Of a stretch of 64,000 nucleotides of DNA, positions 15,749 through 24,536 are shown in pieces. This DNA is from Sphingobium sp. (lineage in GTDB: Bacteria; Pseudomonadota; Alphaproteobacteria; Sphingomonadales; Sphingomonadaceae). How positions within the stretch are numbered: position 1 is the first letter of the stretch; the number at the start of each line of letters is the position of its first letter. Below the pieces are notes generated by a model. That model saw only the letters and a program-made list of their open reading frames with translations. It did not search any database and was not told where the DNA came from. The stretch is taken from positions 60,584 through 124,583 of the forward strand of contig QFQF01000010.1 in assembly GCA_003248935.1 (NCBI GenBank), read 5' to 3'. The position numbers were made by a program, and so were the translations under genes.

Positions 15749-17308
15749 TCACTCCCACTCGATCGTGCCCGGGGGCTTGCTCGTGTAGTCGTAGACGACA
15801 CGGTTGATGCCCTTCACCTCGTTGATGATCCGGGTGGCGACGCGGCTCAGGAAGGCGGCGTCGAAGGGATAGATGTCCGCGGTCATGCCGTCGGTCGAGG
15901 TTACGGCGCGCAGGGCGCAGACGCTGTCATAGGTGCGATGGTCGCCCATCACGCCGACGGTGCGGACCGGCAGCAGGACGGCGAAGGCCTGCCAGATCGC
16001 GTCGTAGAGGCCGGCGTTGCGGATCTCCTCCAGATAGACGGCATCGGCCTTGCGCAGGATATCGCAGCGCTCCTTCGTCACCTCGCCCGGAATACGGATG
16101 GCAAGGCCCGGTCCCGGGAACGGATGGCGGCCGACGAAGACATCGGGCAGGCCAAGCTCGCGGCCAAGCGCGCGCACCTCATCCTTGAACAGTTCGCGCA
16201 GCGGCTCCACCAGCTTCATGTTCATCCGCTCGGGCAGGCCGCCGACATTGTGATGGCTCTTGATCGTGACCGAAGGGCCGCCGGTGAAGCTGACGCTCTC
16301 GATCACGTCGGGATAAAGCGTACCCTGTGCCAGGAACTGCGCGCCGCCGATCTTGCGCGCCTCCTCCTCGAACACGTCGATGAAGGTCTTGCCGATGAAC
16401 TTGCGCTTCGCCTCCGGGTCGGTGACGCCAGCCAGCCCCGCCAGGAACAGCGTCTCCGCGTTCACGTGGACGAGCGGGATGTTGTAGTGGCCGCGGAACA
16501 GCGAGACGACCTGATCGGCTTCTCCCGCCCGCATCAGGCCATGGTCGACGAACACGCAGGTCAACTGATCCCCGATCGCCTCATGGATCAGGACGGCGGC
16601 GACAGCGCTGTCGACGCCGCCGGACAGGCCACAGATCACCTTGCCGTCACCCACCTGCGCGCGGATTTCGGCGATCTTGGTCTCGCGGAATTCCGCCATC
16701 GTCCAGTCGCCCGCGAGACCGCAGACGTGGCGGGCGAAATTGGCGATCAGCTTGCCTCCGTCGGGCGTGTGCGCCACCTCCGGGTGGAACTGCATCGCGT
16801 AGAATCGCTTCGCCTCGTTGGCGACGATGGCGCAGGGCGCGCCTTCGCTCTGCGCCACGACCTCGAAACCCTCGGCCAGGCGCGTGACCTTGTCGCCGTG
16901 GCTCATCCACACCTGATGGTTCTCGCCCGGCGTCCAGAGACCGTCGAACAGGGCACAGCGCTTCGTCACCTCGATGAAGGCACGGCCGAACTCGCCGCTC
17001 TCTCCGCCTTCGACGTTGCCGCCAAGCTGCTGCATCATCGTCTGCTGGCCATAGCAGATGCCGAGGATCGGGATGCCAGCGTCAAAGAAATGCTGCGGCG
17101 CGCGCGGGCTGTCGTCCCACATGACCGACGAGGGGCCGCCGGAGAGGATGATGCCCTTCGGCTTCAGCCGCTCGAACGCCTCTGCCGCGCTGTTGAAGGG
17201 CGCGATCTCGCTGTAGACGCCCGCCTCACGGACGCGGCGGGCGATGAGCTGCGTCACCTGACTGCCGAAATCGACGATGAGGATGGAATCCTGAACGGGA
17301 ACGGTCAT
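15749..17308 (-). CDS. guaA: GMP synthase (glutamine-hydrolysing)
   Basis: A 519-residue two-domain enzyme converting XMP to GMP with ATP and glutamine. The class I glutamine amidotransferase part has the nucleophile in GICYGQQ (Cys85) and the His/Glu pair in MQFHPEVAHT (near 174). The ATP-pyrophosphatase P-loop is SGGVDSAVA (near 229), and the C-terminal dimerisation domain ends in the conserved GTIEWE. Length is normal. It is monocistronic by spacing; the purine gene purL is also in this window, 7.3 kb away. The stop lies five bases past the long inverted repeat. Confidence 0.98.
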   Translation of the reverse strand: MTVPVQDSILIVDFGSQVTQLIARRVREAGVYSEIAPFNSAAEAFERLKPKGIILSGGPSSVMWDDSPRAPQHFFDAGIPILGICYGQQTMMQQLGGNVEGGESGEFGRAFIEVTKRCALFDGLWTPGENHQVWMSHGDKVTRLAEGFEVVAQSEGAPCAIVANEAKRFYAMQFHPEVAHTPDGGKLIANFARHVCGLAGDWTMAEFRETKIAEIRAQVGDGKVICGLSGGVDSAVAAVLIHEAIGDQLTCVFVDHGLMRAGEADQVVSLFRGHYNIPLVHVNAETLFLAGLAGVTDPEAKRKFIGKTFIDVFEEEARKIGGAQFLAQGTLYPDVIESVSFTGGPSVTIKSHHNVGGLPERMNMKLVEPLRELFKDEVRALGRELGLPDVFVGRHPFPGPGLAIRIPGEVTKERCDILRKADAVYLEEIRNAGLYDAIWQAFAVLLPVRTVGVMGDHRTYDSVCALRAVTSTDGMTADIYPFDAAFLSRVATRIINEVKGINRVVYDYTSKPPGTIEWE

Positions 17309-17403
17309 CGAATCGCCTTTTCCTGACAGCGCGGTGGAGGGATGCGGGCGCGGTTAATCCCCCTCCCCCGCAAAGTCCAGCAACGGAGCGCCGCTCGGCT
17401 CCG

Positions 17404-18639
17404 TCAGGCAGGCGAGGCCGACCCTCCGGCCCCTTGTTCTCGCGCGCCAAGCAGCGCGCCGGTGCCCAGGACCAACGCCGCGATCAGGAACGGCATGCCG
17501 AGCGTCGGAAACAGCGCGCCATCCCCTACCGAAGCGGAATAGACCGCGCCGAAAAACAGCGGCGACGCGACGCCCGCGATACTGCCGACGCTGTTGTTTG
17601 CCCCCTGCAACTGGCCCTGTTCGGATTCGGAGACGCGCTGCGACATCAGCGACTGGATGGTCGGCATCGCCAGTCCCCAGAGGGCGTTGGGGAACATCGC
17701 CGCGACGAAAAGCCAGCCCGTGGGTGCAAGCCCCATGCAGGCGAGGCCTACCGCGCCTGCCGCCAGCCCCAGGATCATCGTGCGCCGGTCCCCGATCCGC
17801 TTCGTCACCTGCCCCACGAGCAGCCCCTGCACCAGCATGTCGAGCGCGCCGACCATCGCCAGTAGGACACCGACCTGCCACGCGCTCCAGCCATAGCGAT
17901 CGCCCGCATAGAGCACGAACACGGCGGAGAAGACGTGGTGGGAGAAATAGAGCAGGAAATTGACGCCGGCGAGGCTGGTCAGGTCAGGGTGCGACCGCAG
18001 CAGGCGGAGCGCGCCCAACGGATTGGCCCGCGACCATGAGAAGGCCATGCGCTTTTCGGGCGCGAGGGATTCGGGCAGCACGAACAGGCCATAGAGGAAC
18101 GCGATGCCGGTTAGCCCGGCGGCGGCCCAGAACGGCGCACGGGGCGAAATCTCGCCCATCGCGCCGCCGATGAGCGGCCCGGCCACGAAACCCGCGCTAA
18201 ACGCCGCGCCGATCAGGCCATAACGCGCCGCGCGCTCCTCCGGCGGGGTGATATCGGCCATATAGGCGTAGGTGGTCGTGAAGTTCGACGCGGTGATGCC
18301 GCCGATCATGCGACCGAGCGCCAGCCACCACAGGTCAGGCGCTACCGCCATCAGCACGAAATCCAGCGCCAGCCCGCCTACCGACAGCAAGATGATCGGC
18401 CGGCGTCCAAACCGGTCGGACAGTGAACCGATGACCGGCGAGCAGAGGAACTGCATCGCGGCCCACAGTGCGACGAACAGGCCGTTCCACAGACCGGCAT
18501 ATTGCTTCGACCCTGCAAGCTGCTCGATCAACGGCGCAAGCACGGGAATGACGATGCCGAGCGACATGATGTCGAGCAGCGCAGTCACGAGAATGAAGGC
18601 GACGGCCGCCCTGGGGCGGCCTCGGGCCGGCGAGGACAT
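17404..18639 (-). CDS. MFS transporter, TetA/DHA1-like
   Basis: A 411-residue, 12-helix major facilitator. The loop 2-3 motif GSLSDRFGRRPIILLS (about 72-87), a motif C-like GxxxGPLIGGAMGE in helix 5 (about 150-165) and the overall TetA-like layout indicate a drug:proton antiporter of the DHA1 family. GITASNFTTTYAYMADITPPEERA matches the TCR/TetA subgroup. The substrate is not predictable and no TetR regulator is adjacent. ATG 18639 has GGAGC upstream. Upstream, 18640-18760 holds no gene. Confidence 0.9.
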   Translation of the reverse strand: MSSPARGRPRAAVAFILVTALLDIMSLGIVIPVLAPLIEQLAGSKQYAGLWNGLFVALWAAMQFLCSPVIGSLSDRFGRRPIILLSVGGLALDFVLMAVAPDLWWLALGRMIGGITASNFTTTYAYMADITPPEERAARYGLIGAAFSAGFVAGPLIGGAMGEISPRAPFWAAAGLTGIAFLYGLFVLPESLAPEKRMAFSWSRANPLGALRLLRSHPDLTSLAGVNFLLYFSHHVFSAVFVLYAGDRYGWSAWQVGVLLAMVGALDMLVQGLLVGQVTKRIGDRRTMILGLAAGAVGLACMGLAPTGWLFVAAMFPNALWGLAMPTIQSLMSQRVSESEQGQLQGANNSVGSIAGVASPLFFGAVYSASVGDGALFPTLGMPFLIAALVLGTGALLGAREQGAGGSASPA

Positions 18640-18760
18640 CGGAAGCTCCCTGTCGACCCGTCAGGCATGCACGGGCCATCCGTCGCCTACAAAGGCGGCC
18701 CGGCCGATGCAAGCGGACAGGTCGGATGGGCAGGTCAGTCCGACAGGCCAGCCCGGAAGA

Positions 18761-19363
18761 TCAGATGGTCGCAGGTTCCCGGCTGAGATAGACCTCCGCC
18801 ACGCGCCCGCCACGGATGCTGCAGGTAAAGCGCCGCACCTTGCCTGCACTGTCGCGATAGCCCGTGCGTTGCTCGACCGTACCGTCGACGTCCCAGCCGT
18901 CACTGACCGCCTTGGGCTCGCCCATGTCGCGCACTTCGGCATAGCCGCCGCCCGAGGCGGCCTCATCCCGCGCAGCGACAGCACAGGCGTCGACCGCCCT
19001 GTCGGCGCTGGCGAGGTCGCCTGCGCCGCTACCCTCGCCATCACGATAGTCCCGCGAGTCCATATAGTCCTTGCCCGCGCCATCCTTTTCCGGCGGCAGG
19101 CCAGCGGCGGAGCCCTCCCGGGCTTTCTTGTCCTTGTTCATCGAGTTCATGACGATCACGGCCGCGCCGATCAGCGCCGCGATGCCCACAGCGTCCCCGA
19201 AATCGAAATTGTCCCTGTGGCGCCCCCGGTCCCATCCGCGATCCCAGCCGCCCTGGCCCCATCTATCACGGCCCCAGCCGTCCCGGGCCATGGCGGGCGT
19301 CACGCTGCCCACGAGGAGAGCCGCGCTCACCAGCGCACCCATGGCGACCCGACCAACACGCAT
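18761..19363 (-). CDS. Secreted or membrane-tethered hypothetical protein
   Basis: A 200-residue protein. Residues 1-27 form a signal peptide (cleavage near AMA), followed by a Gly/Trp/Arg/Asp-rich repeat-like segment (DGWGRDRWGQGGWDRGWDRG). Next come a second hydrophobic stretch (GDAVGIAALIGAAVIVM, about 60-75), a charged linker and a C-terminal domain with two cysteines (DACAVAA and FTCSIRG) that may form a disulfide. I do not recognise a named family beyond similar sphingomonad hypotheticals. ATG 19363 is supported by AAGGAT; an in-frame TTG at 19384 has no ribosome site. Divergent or convergent partners give no functional hint. Confidence 0.7.
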   Translation of the reverse strand: MRVGRVAMGALVSAALLVGSVTPAMARDGWGRDRWGQGGWDRGWDRGRHRDNFDFGDAVGIAALIGAAVIVMNSMNKDKKAREGSAAGLPPEKDGAGKDYMDSRDYRDGEGSGAGDLASADRAVDACAVAARDEAASGGGYAEVRDMGEPKAVSDGWDVDGTVEQRTGYRDSAGKVRRFTCSIRGGRVAEVYLSREPATI

Positions 19364-19473
19364 GATCACGATATCCTTCGTCAAGACCGCCGATATGCCC
19401 GGCGAGCAAAGGCCCTTCTACGACCGACCGGCTGTCCGGTGGCTGAACGCACGGCAGAGGGCCGGATCGGACG

Positions 19474-21672
19474 CTATTTGATCTCGCCGATATGCAGCCC
19501 CGTCCAGTGGGCCGCGAACGCGTACATGTCGGCATATTCGTCGATGATCTTGTCGACCGGCTTGCCCGATCCATGGCCGCTCTGCCCCTCCACGCGGATA
19601 AGGTGCGGCTTGTCTCCGATCGCACTGGCCTGAAGCGCGGCGGCATATTTGAAGCTGTGCGCAGGCACGACGCGATCGTCGCTGTCCCCGGTGGTCACCA
19701 GGATGGCCGGATAGTCACGGCCCGGCACGACATTGTGATAGGGCGAGTAGCTGTAGAGCAGGCGAAAGTCCTCCTCCCGCCCCGGATCGCCATAGTCGTT
19801 GACCCAGTAGCGCCCGGCCGTGAAACGGTCAAAGCGTACCATGTCCATGACGCCCACGACCGGCAGGGCGGCGGCAAACAGGTCCGGCCGCTGGTTCACC
19901 ACAGCGCCGACCAGCAGGCCGCCGTTAGAGCGCCCTTCGATCGCAAGCTGGCCCGGCCCCGTGTAACCGTTAGCGCGCAGGAACTCGGCCGCCGCGATGA
20001 AGTCGTCAAAGACGTTCTGCTTGTTCTCCAGCCTACCCGCATCATGCCAGGCACGGCCGAACTCGCCCCCGCCCCGCAGGTTGGCGATGGCGATCGCGCC
20101 ACCCTGCTCAAGCCAGGCCAGCCGCGTGGGCGAAAAGCCTGGCGTCAGCGAGATGTTGAATCCGCCATAGCCATAGAGCAGCGTCGGCACCGCCTTCCCC
20201 GCCTTCACCACGTCCATGCGGCGGATGAGGTACATGGGAATGCGCGTACCGTCCTTGGACGGGAAATAGACCTGCTCGGTCAGGAAATCCTCGGGATTAA
20301 ACGCGAGCCGGGGCCGCGCGAACAGGGCCGTCTGCCCGGTTGCCGTATCGTACCGGTAGATGGAGGGCGGCGTCGTATAGCCCGAGAAGCTGAAGAAGGT
20401 TTCCGGGTCGTCGGCCCGACCCGCAAAGCCGGCGGCGGTCCCCGGTCCGGGCAGCGGAACGTCGCCCACCCGGCGCCCATCCCGTTCGACCAGTTCCGCG
20501 ACCGTGCCCGAGCCGTCCTGATAGGCCAGCACGATCCGTGTCCCGACCATCGATCCGCCGAGCAATTCCTGCTGGCGTTCGCTCACTACCTGCACCGGCG
20601 GCATGCCCGGGCGCCGCGCGTCCAGGGTGACGATCCGACTGTTCTGCGCGCCGTTGTCCGTCACGAACCAGAGCCGGTCGGCGGCACTGCCGATCATCCG
20701 CCAGCTGTTGTCCAGGCCCCTTACCATCGGCCGGACGCGGAGCTTTGTCCTGTCCATGCCGCCATCCAGCGGAAGGACGCTGATCTCCTGCCTGTCCTCC
20801 GTACCGCGCGCCGACGTGATGACCAGCCAGCGCCCGTCATCGGTTACGCGCGCCCGGTGATTGAGGCCCGGACGGTCCGCGGTCTGGTAGATCAGCCGGT
20901 CGTCGGCCTGGAGCGTGCCGACCCGGTGATAATATACTTTCTGCCCGACACTGACGTCGCGTTCCCCGCCCCGTGTCGGCGCGTCGTAGCGGGAATAAAA
21001 GAAACCGCGATTGTCCCGGCTCCAGGACAATCCGGAAAACTTCACCCATTCGACCTGATCGTCGAGGATCCGCCCCCTATCCACATCAAGGATACGCAGC
21101 GTGCGCCAGTCGCTGCCGCTGTCCTGCACGGCATAGAGCAGCATCCGGCCATCGGGCGAAGGCTCCCACTCCGCCAGCGCCAGCGCGCCGTCCCCGCCGA
21201 GCGTCGCGGGATCGAGCAACATGCGCTGCGCGCCCGAGAGCCCCTCGCGCACATAAAGCGGCGACTGGCTCTGAAGGCCGCTGTTATAGGTGTAGAAATA
21301 GCGCGAACCGGCCTTGCGCGGCGTGGAGAAGCGCCCGAAATCATAGAGCTTCGCCATCCGGGCGCGAAGCTGGTCCCGTCCCGGCAACTGGCTGAGATAA
21401 TCGTTCGTCAGCGCATTTTCCTGCGCGACCCAGTCACGAACTGCCCTGTCCGCGCGAACGTCCTTTTCCAGCCAGCGGAACGGATCGCGGACCTTTACGC
21501 CGAAATGATCCTCGACCAGGTCCAGGCTCGGCGCGTCGGGATAGCGCAGCGCGCGTTCCGCGCCCTTGCCACCGATGCCGAGATCCAGCTTCGCGCTCGG
21601 TTCGGCATGCGCCGTGCCCAGGAGCAGCGCGCACGCGACCGACAGCGGCGCCATCAGCCGGACGATCCTCAT
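19474..21672 (-). CDS. Prolyl oligopeptidase family serine peptidase, secreted
   Basis: A 732-residue S9A peptidase with a signal peptide (residues 1-23, cleavage after AHA), so it acts in the periplasm or outside. The N-terminal seven-bladed propeller (about 100-460) gates the alpha/beta hydrolase domain. The catalytic Ser is in GRSNGGLL (near 580), Asp in SDDRVVP (near 665) and His in GHGSGKP (near 700). It cleaves short proline-containing peptides. The conserved DPFRWLE start motif is present. ATG 21672 has GGAGAGGAT immediately upstream; the longer frame to 21744 crosses the terminator hairpin of rplQ and is not coding. Confidence 0.95.
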   Translation of the reverse strand: MRIVRLMAPLSVACALLLGTAHAEPSAKLDLGIGGKGAERALRYPDAPSLDLVEDHFGVKVRDPFRWLEKDVRADRAVRDWVAQENALTNDYLSQLPGRDQLRARMAKLYDFGRFSTPRKAGSRYFYTYNSGLQSQSPLYVREGLSGAQRMLLDPATLGGDGALALAEWEPSPDGRMLLYAVQDSGSDWRTLRILDVDRGRILDDQVEWVKFSGLSWSRDNRGFFYSRYDAPTRGGERDVSVGQKVYYHRVGTLQADDRLIYQTADRPGLNHRARVTDDGRWLVITSARGTEDRQEISVLPLDGGMDRTKLRVRPMVRGLDNSWRMIGSAADRLWFVTDNGAQNSRIVTLDARRPGMPPVQVVSERQQELLGGSMVGTRIVLAYQDGSGTVAELVERDGRRVGDVPLPGPGTAAGFAGRADDPETFFSFSGYTTPPSIYRYDTATGQTALFARPRLAFNPEDFLTEQVYFPSKDGTRIPMYLIRRMDVVKAGKAVPTLLYGYGGFNISLTPGFSPTRLAWLEQGGAIAIANLRGGGEFGRAWHDAGRLENKQNVFDDFIAAAEFLRANGYTGPGQLAIEGRSNGGLLVGAVVNQRPDLFAAALPVVGVMDMVRFDRFTAGRYWVNDYGDPGREEDFRLLYSYSPYHNVVPGRDYPAILVTTGDSDDRVVPAHSFKYAAALQASAIGDKPHLIRVEGQSGHGSGKPVDKIIDEYADMYAFAAHWTGLHIGEIK

Positions 21673-21686
21673 CCCATCCTCTCCGT

Positions 21687-21723
21687 AACGAACAGGCCGC
21701 CAATCTACACGATTGGCGGCCTG
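21687..21723 (-). terminator. Terminator of the rpsM-rpsK-rpoA-rplQ operon
   Basis: A perfect 13-bp stem CAGGCCGCCAATC (21693-21705) pairs with 21711-21723 around a five-base loop. On the minus strand it is followed by TTCGTT. It lies about 50 bp after the rplQ stop. A second, smaller hairpin (CCGGAC/GTCCGG) occurs between it and rplQ. Confidence 0.8.
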
Positions 21724-21774
21724 CTTGCATCTGTCGTCATCCATCCCGGACCAAAGTCCGGACGGGCTGATGGA

Positions 21775-22200
21775 TCAGGCCTCTTCGAGCTCGTCCTCGT
21801 CGGCGCCCTGCACCGGACCGGAGTCCTGGCCCTTGGCGGACACGTCGCGGTCGACCAGCTCGATGATGGCGATCGGCGCCGCGTCGGACGCGCGGAAACC
21901 GGCCTTGATCACGCGGGTATAACCGCCGTCACGATCCTTGTAGCGCTCGGCCAGCACATCGAACAGCTTCACCAGCTGTGTGTCGTCCTGCAGGCGGCTG
22001 AGCGCCAGACGGCGGTTCGAAAGGCCGCCCTTCTTGGCGAGCGTTATCAGCTTCTCGACATAGGGACGCAGTTCCTTCGCCTTCGGCGTGGTGGTGAGGA
22101 TCTGCTCGTGCTTGATGAGCGAGGCAGCGAGGTTGCGGAGCAGCGCGTTGCGATGCCCGGCGCTGCGCTGCAGCTTGCGATGACCAACCTTGTGACGCAT
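21775..22200 (-). CDS. rplQ: 50S ribosomal protein L17
   Basis: A 141-residue protein. MRHKVGHRKLQRSAGHRNALLRN is the conserved L17 start, followed by the globular domain through RVIKAGFRASDAAPIAIIELV (near 110). The acidic C-terminal tail (about 120-141) is typical of alphaproteobacterial L17. It binds 23S rRNA at the base of the large subunit. It is the last gene of the operon, 117 bp after rpoA. That unusually long spacer holds a perfect 26-bp palindrome. Confidence 0.97.
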   Translation of the reverse strand: MRHKVGHRKLQRSAGHRNALLRNLAASLIKHEQILTTTPKAKELRPYVEKLITLAKKGGLSNRRLALSRLQDDTQLVKLFDVLAERYKDRDGGYTRVIKAGFRASDAAPIAIIELVDRDVSAKGQDSGPVQGADEDELEEA

Positions 22201-22282
22201 TGTCTCTTCCTTCGTTCGTTAAGGGCCCGTGTGAGGTAGCCCAGACCAGGCGGTGTTACGGGCCACCGCCCAACAGCCCGAT

Positions 22283-22308
22283 CATCATCCCGGCGCGCCG
22301 GGATGATG
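22283..22308. repeat. Perfect 26-bp palindrome between rpoA and rplQ
   Basis: CATCATCCCGGCG followed directly by its reverse complement gives a 26-bp perfect palindrome 10 bp after the rpoA stop. In RNA it folds to an 11-bp stem with a four-base CGCG loop. Read on the minus strand it is not followed by a T-run, so it is more likely a processing, stability or partial attenuation element inside the operon than a full terminator. Confidence 0.7.
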
Positions 22309-22317
22309 CAATCGTTC

Positions 22318-23382
22318 TTAACCCAGCAGCTCCTGCTCGAGCTTCTTGGCCATTTCCTCGATGTTCTCCGGCGGCCAGCCGGGGATGTCCATGCCTAGGC
22401 GCAGGCCCATCGAGGAAAGCACTTCCTTGATCTCGTTGAGCGACTTGCGACCGAAGTTCGGCGTGCGGAGCATCTCGGCTTCGGTCTTCTGAACGAGGTC
22501 GCCGATATAGATGATGTTGTCGTTCTTCAGGCAGTTCGCCGAACGCACCGACAGTTCCAGCTCGTCCACCTTCTTGAGGAGGTAGCGGTTGATCGTGTTG
22601 GTGTCGCTCTCGCCTTCCGAAGCGGCCGCCGAAGTACCCGAGCCGGCAGTCGGCGCGGCAACGCTCAGCGCATCCTCGAAATGGACGAACAGCTGCAGCT
22701 GGTCCTGCAGGATGCGGGCGGCATAAGCCACCGCGTCCTCGGGCGTGACGGTCCCGTCGGTCTCGACGGTCAACGACAGCTTGTCATAGTCCAGTTCCTG
22801 GCCGACGCGGGTGTTGTCGACCTTGTAGGCGACCTGGCGGACAGGCGAGTAGAGCGCATCGATGGGGATCAGGCCGATAGGGGCGTCGGCCGGACGGTTC
22901 GACACGGCGGGGACATACCCCTTTCCGATGTCGGCGATCAACTCCATGTTGAGCGTCGCGCCCTCGTCGAGGTGACAGATCACCAGGTCGGGGTTCATCA
23001 CCTCGATGTCGCCGGACACGGCGATGTCGCCGGCCTTCACCTCGGCCGGGCCAGTTGCCGCAAGCTGAAGACGCTTGGGGCCTTCGCCTTCCATCTTCAG
23101 CGCGATCTGCTTCACGTTGAGGACGATATCGGTCACGTCCTCACGCACGCCGGCAAGGCTCGAGAATTCGTGCAGCACGTTCTCGATCTTGATCGAGGTG
23201 ACCGCCGCGCCCTGGAGCGAGGAAAGAAGAACCCGGCGCAGCGCGTTGCCCAGCGTCAGGCCGAAGCCGCGCTCCAGAGGCTCGGCAACGAAGGTCGCCT
23301 TGCGCTTGCCTTCGCCGGCGACCTTGATCTCAAGGGCGTTCGGCTTCTTCAATTCCTGCCAGTTCTTCATGTTGACAGTCAT
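22318..23382 (-). CDS. rpoA: DNA-directed RNA polymerase subunit alpha
   Basis: A 354-residue RNA polymerase alpha subunit. The N-terminal dimerisation/assembly domain (about 15-235) has FVAEPLERGFGLTLGNALRRVLLSS, and a flexible linker (about 240-260, rich in Ala/Gly/Ser) leads to the C-terminal domain (about 265-335) with the NCLKNDNIIYIGDLV and GRKSLNEIKEVL helix-hairpin-helix that binds UP elements and activators. It is slightly longer than the E. coli protein because of the C-terminal tail. Third gene of rpsM-rpsK-rpoA-rplQ. Confidence 0.98.
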   Translation of the reverse strand: MTVNMKNWQELKKPNALEIKVAGEGKRKATFVAEPLERGFGLTLGNALRRVLLSSLQGAAVTSIKIENVLHEFSSLAGVREDVTDIVLNVKQIALKMEGEGPKRLQLAATGPAEVKAGDIAVSGDIEVMNPDLVICHLDEGATLNMELIADIGKGYVPAVSNRPADAPIGLIPIDALYSPVRQVAYKVDNTRVGQELDYDKLSLTVETDGTVTPEDAVAYAARILQDQLQLFVHFEDALSVAAPTAGSGTSAAASEGESDTNTINRYLLKKVDELELSVRSANCLKNDNIIYIGDLVQKTEAEMLRTPNFGRKSLNEIKEVLSSMGLRLGMDIPGWPPENIEEMAKKLEQELLG

Positions 23383-23496
23383 GTAATTCCCCTGGGAATG
23401 TGGCCGGAACCCTGTCGGAAGATCCTTCGTGACGCCGGCCGATGAAATATGGGACGAGCGGCGCGTCCGCCGCCCGCCAGTCGGGCCGAAGCCTTT

Positions 23497-23886
23497 TTAA
23501 ACGCGCCGACGCTTGGACGGACGCACACCGTTGTGCGGGATCGGGGTCACGTCACGGATCGAGGTGATCGTGAAACCCACCGCCTGAAGTGCACGCAGAG
23601 CCGATTCACGGCCCGAACCGGGGCCCTTGACCTCGACCTCAAGGGTGCGGACGCCATGCTCTGCCGCCTTGCGGCCCGCGTCCTCGGCACAGACCTGCGC
23701 CGCATACGGGGTCGACTTGCGCGAGCCCTTGAAGCCCATCATGCCGGCGGACGACCAGCTGATCGCATTGCCCTGCGCGTCGGTGATGGTGATCATGGTG
23801 TTGTTGAAGCTGGCGTTCACATGCGCGACGCCGCTGGAGATGTTCTTGCGCTCACGCCGCTTAATGCGCTGAGGTTCCCGTGCCAT
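23497..23886 (-). CDS. rpsK: 30S ribosomal protein S11
   Basis: A 129-residue S11. A basic N-terminus is followed by GVAHVNASFNNTMITITD, GFKGSRKSTPYAAQ and the C-terminal DVTPIPHNGVRPSKRRRV. It lies in the 30S platform next to the 3' end of 16S rRNA, contacting mRNA near the Shine-Dalgarno helix. The spacers to rpsM (about 100 bp, containing a TCTCCCC/GGGGAGA hairpin) and to rpoA (about 114 bp) are longer than usual for ribosomal operons. Confidence 0.98.
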   Translation of the reverse strand: MAREPQRIKRRERKNISSGVAHVNASFNNTMITITDAQGNAISWSSAGMMGFKGSRKSTPYAAQVCAEDAGRKAAEHGVRTLEVEVKGPGSGRESALRALQAVGFTITSIRDVTPIPHNGVRPSKRRRV

Positions 23887-23985
23887 TTTTCTATCCTACT
23901 CGAAACTTGTTCTGACCGTGGCGTCTCCCCTGGGGAGAGCGGCCTCCGGCGGAGAAGAAGACGAATGCGTCCCCCGGACGCTTTC

Positions 23986-24354
23986 TTACTTCTTCTTACC
24001 TGCGATCGGCTTCGCCTTGCCCTTACGGGTGCGCGCATTGGTGTGCGTGCGCTGGCCGCGAACGGGAAGGCCCTTGCGGTGACGCAGGCCGCGATAGCAG
24101 GCCAGGTCCATCAGGCGCTTGATGTTCATCGCCGTTTCGCGACGCAGGTCGCCTTCGACGGTATAGCTCGCATCGATCGCCTCGCGAATCTGAAGCACCT
24201 CTGCATCCGACAGGTCCTGGACCCGGCGGCTCTGATCGATGCCCAGCTTGTCGGCGATGTCAACGGCGGTCTTGCGGCCGATGCCATGGATGTAGGTGAG
24301 CGCGATGATAACGCGCTTGTTGGTCGGGATGTTAACGCCCGCGATACGTGCCAT
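23986..24354 (-). CDS. rpsM: 30S ribosomal protein S13
   Basis: A 122-residue S13. MARIAGVNIPTNKRVIIALTYIHGIG is the family start, a helix-two-turn-helix occupies the middle, and the C-terminal RGLRHRKGLPVRGQRTHTNARTRKG binds the A/P-site tRNA region and bridges subunits. ATG 24354 is the conserved start; the frame runs further up to 24390 but without similarity. It is the first gene of the operon here. In many alphaproteobacteria secY and adk lie just upstream; here a divergent purL does, so the ribosomal cluster is split at this point. Confidence 0.98.
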   Translation of the reverse strand: MARIAGVNIPTNKRVIIALTYIHGIGRKTAVDIADKLGIDQSRRVQDLSDAEVLQIREAIDASYTVEGDLRRETAMNIKRLMDLACYRGLRHRKGLPVRGQRTHTNARTRKGKAKPIAGKKK

Positions 24355-24452
24355 GTGGTAAAGTCTCCTGCTCCACGGGGCATCTGGCATAGCCCCATCT
24401 CAAAGCGTCGCGCCGGAACTTGATGGGCCCGGCAAACCATTGACCCGGACGC

Positions 24453-24482
24453 AAAAAAGACGGCAGGCGCCTAGCGCCGCCG
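24453..24482 (-). promoter_or_regulatory. Terminator-like hairpin in the rpsM leader (candidate attenuator)
   Basis: On the minus strand, CGGC-GGCGC, a three-base UAG loop, then GCGCC-U-GCCG (one bulged base) is followed by TCTTTTTT at 24453-24460. This is a complete intrinsic-terminator shape lying about 20-50 nt after the predicted transcription start and about 100 nt before rpsM. No minus-strand gene lies upstream for it to terminate. Confidence 0.6.
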
Positions 24483-24507
24483 GTACCAAACGTGTCGGGA
24501 TTGGTGG

Positions 24508-24536
24508 CCCATACTGAGTCGGACGTGCGCTGTCAA
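24508..24536 (-). promoter_or_regulatory. Predicted RpoD promoter of rpsM-rpsK-rpoA-rplQ
   Basis: On the minus strand TTGACA (24536-24531) and TATGGG (24513-24508) are 17 bp apart: a perfect -35 box with optimal spacing. Transcription would start near 24500, giving a leader of about 145 nt before rpsM. Confidence 0.75.

Noticed and set aside
15545..17326. A 593-codon plus-strand frame across guaA
   Set aside because: It is an antisense shadow of GMP synthase with no domain of its own.
19492..22239. A 915-codon plus-strand frame across the prolyl oligopeptidase and rplQ
   Set aside because: It is antisense to two clear genes and runs through the rplQ terminator hairpin.
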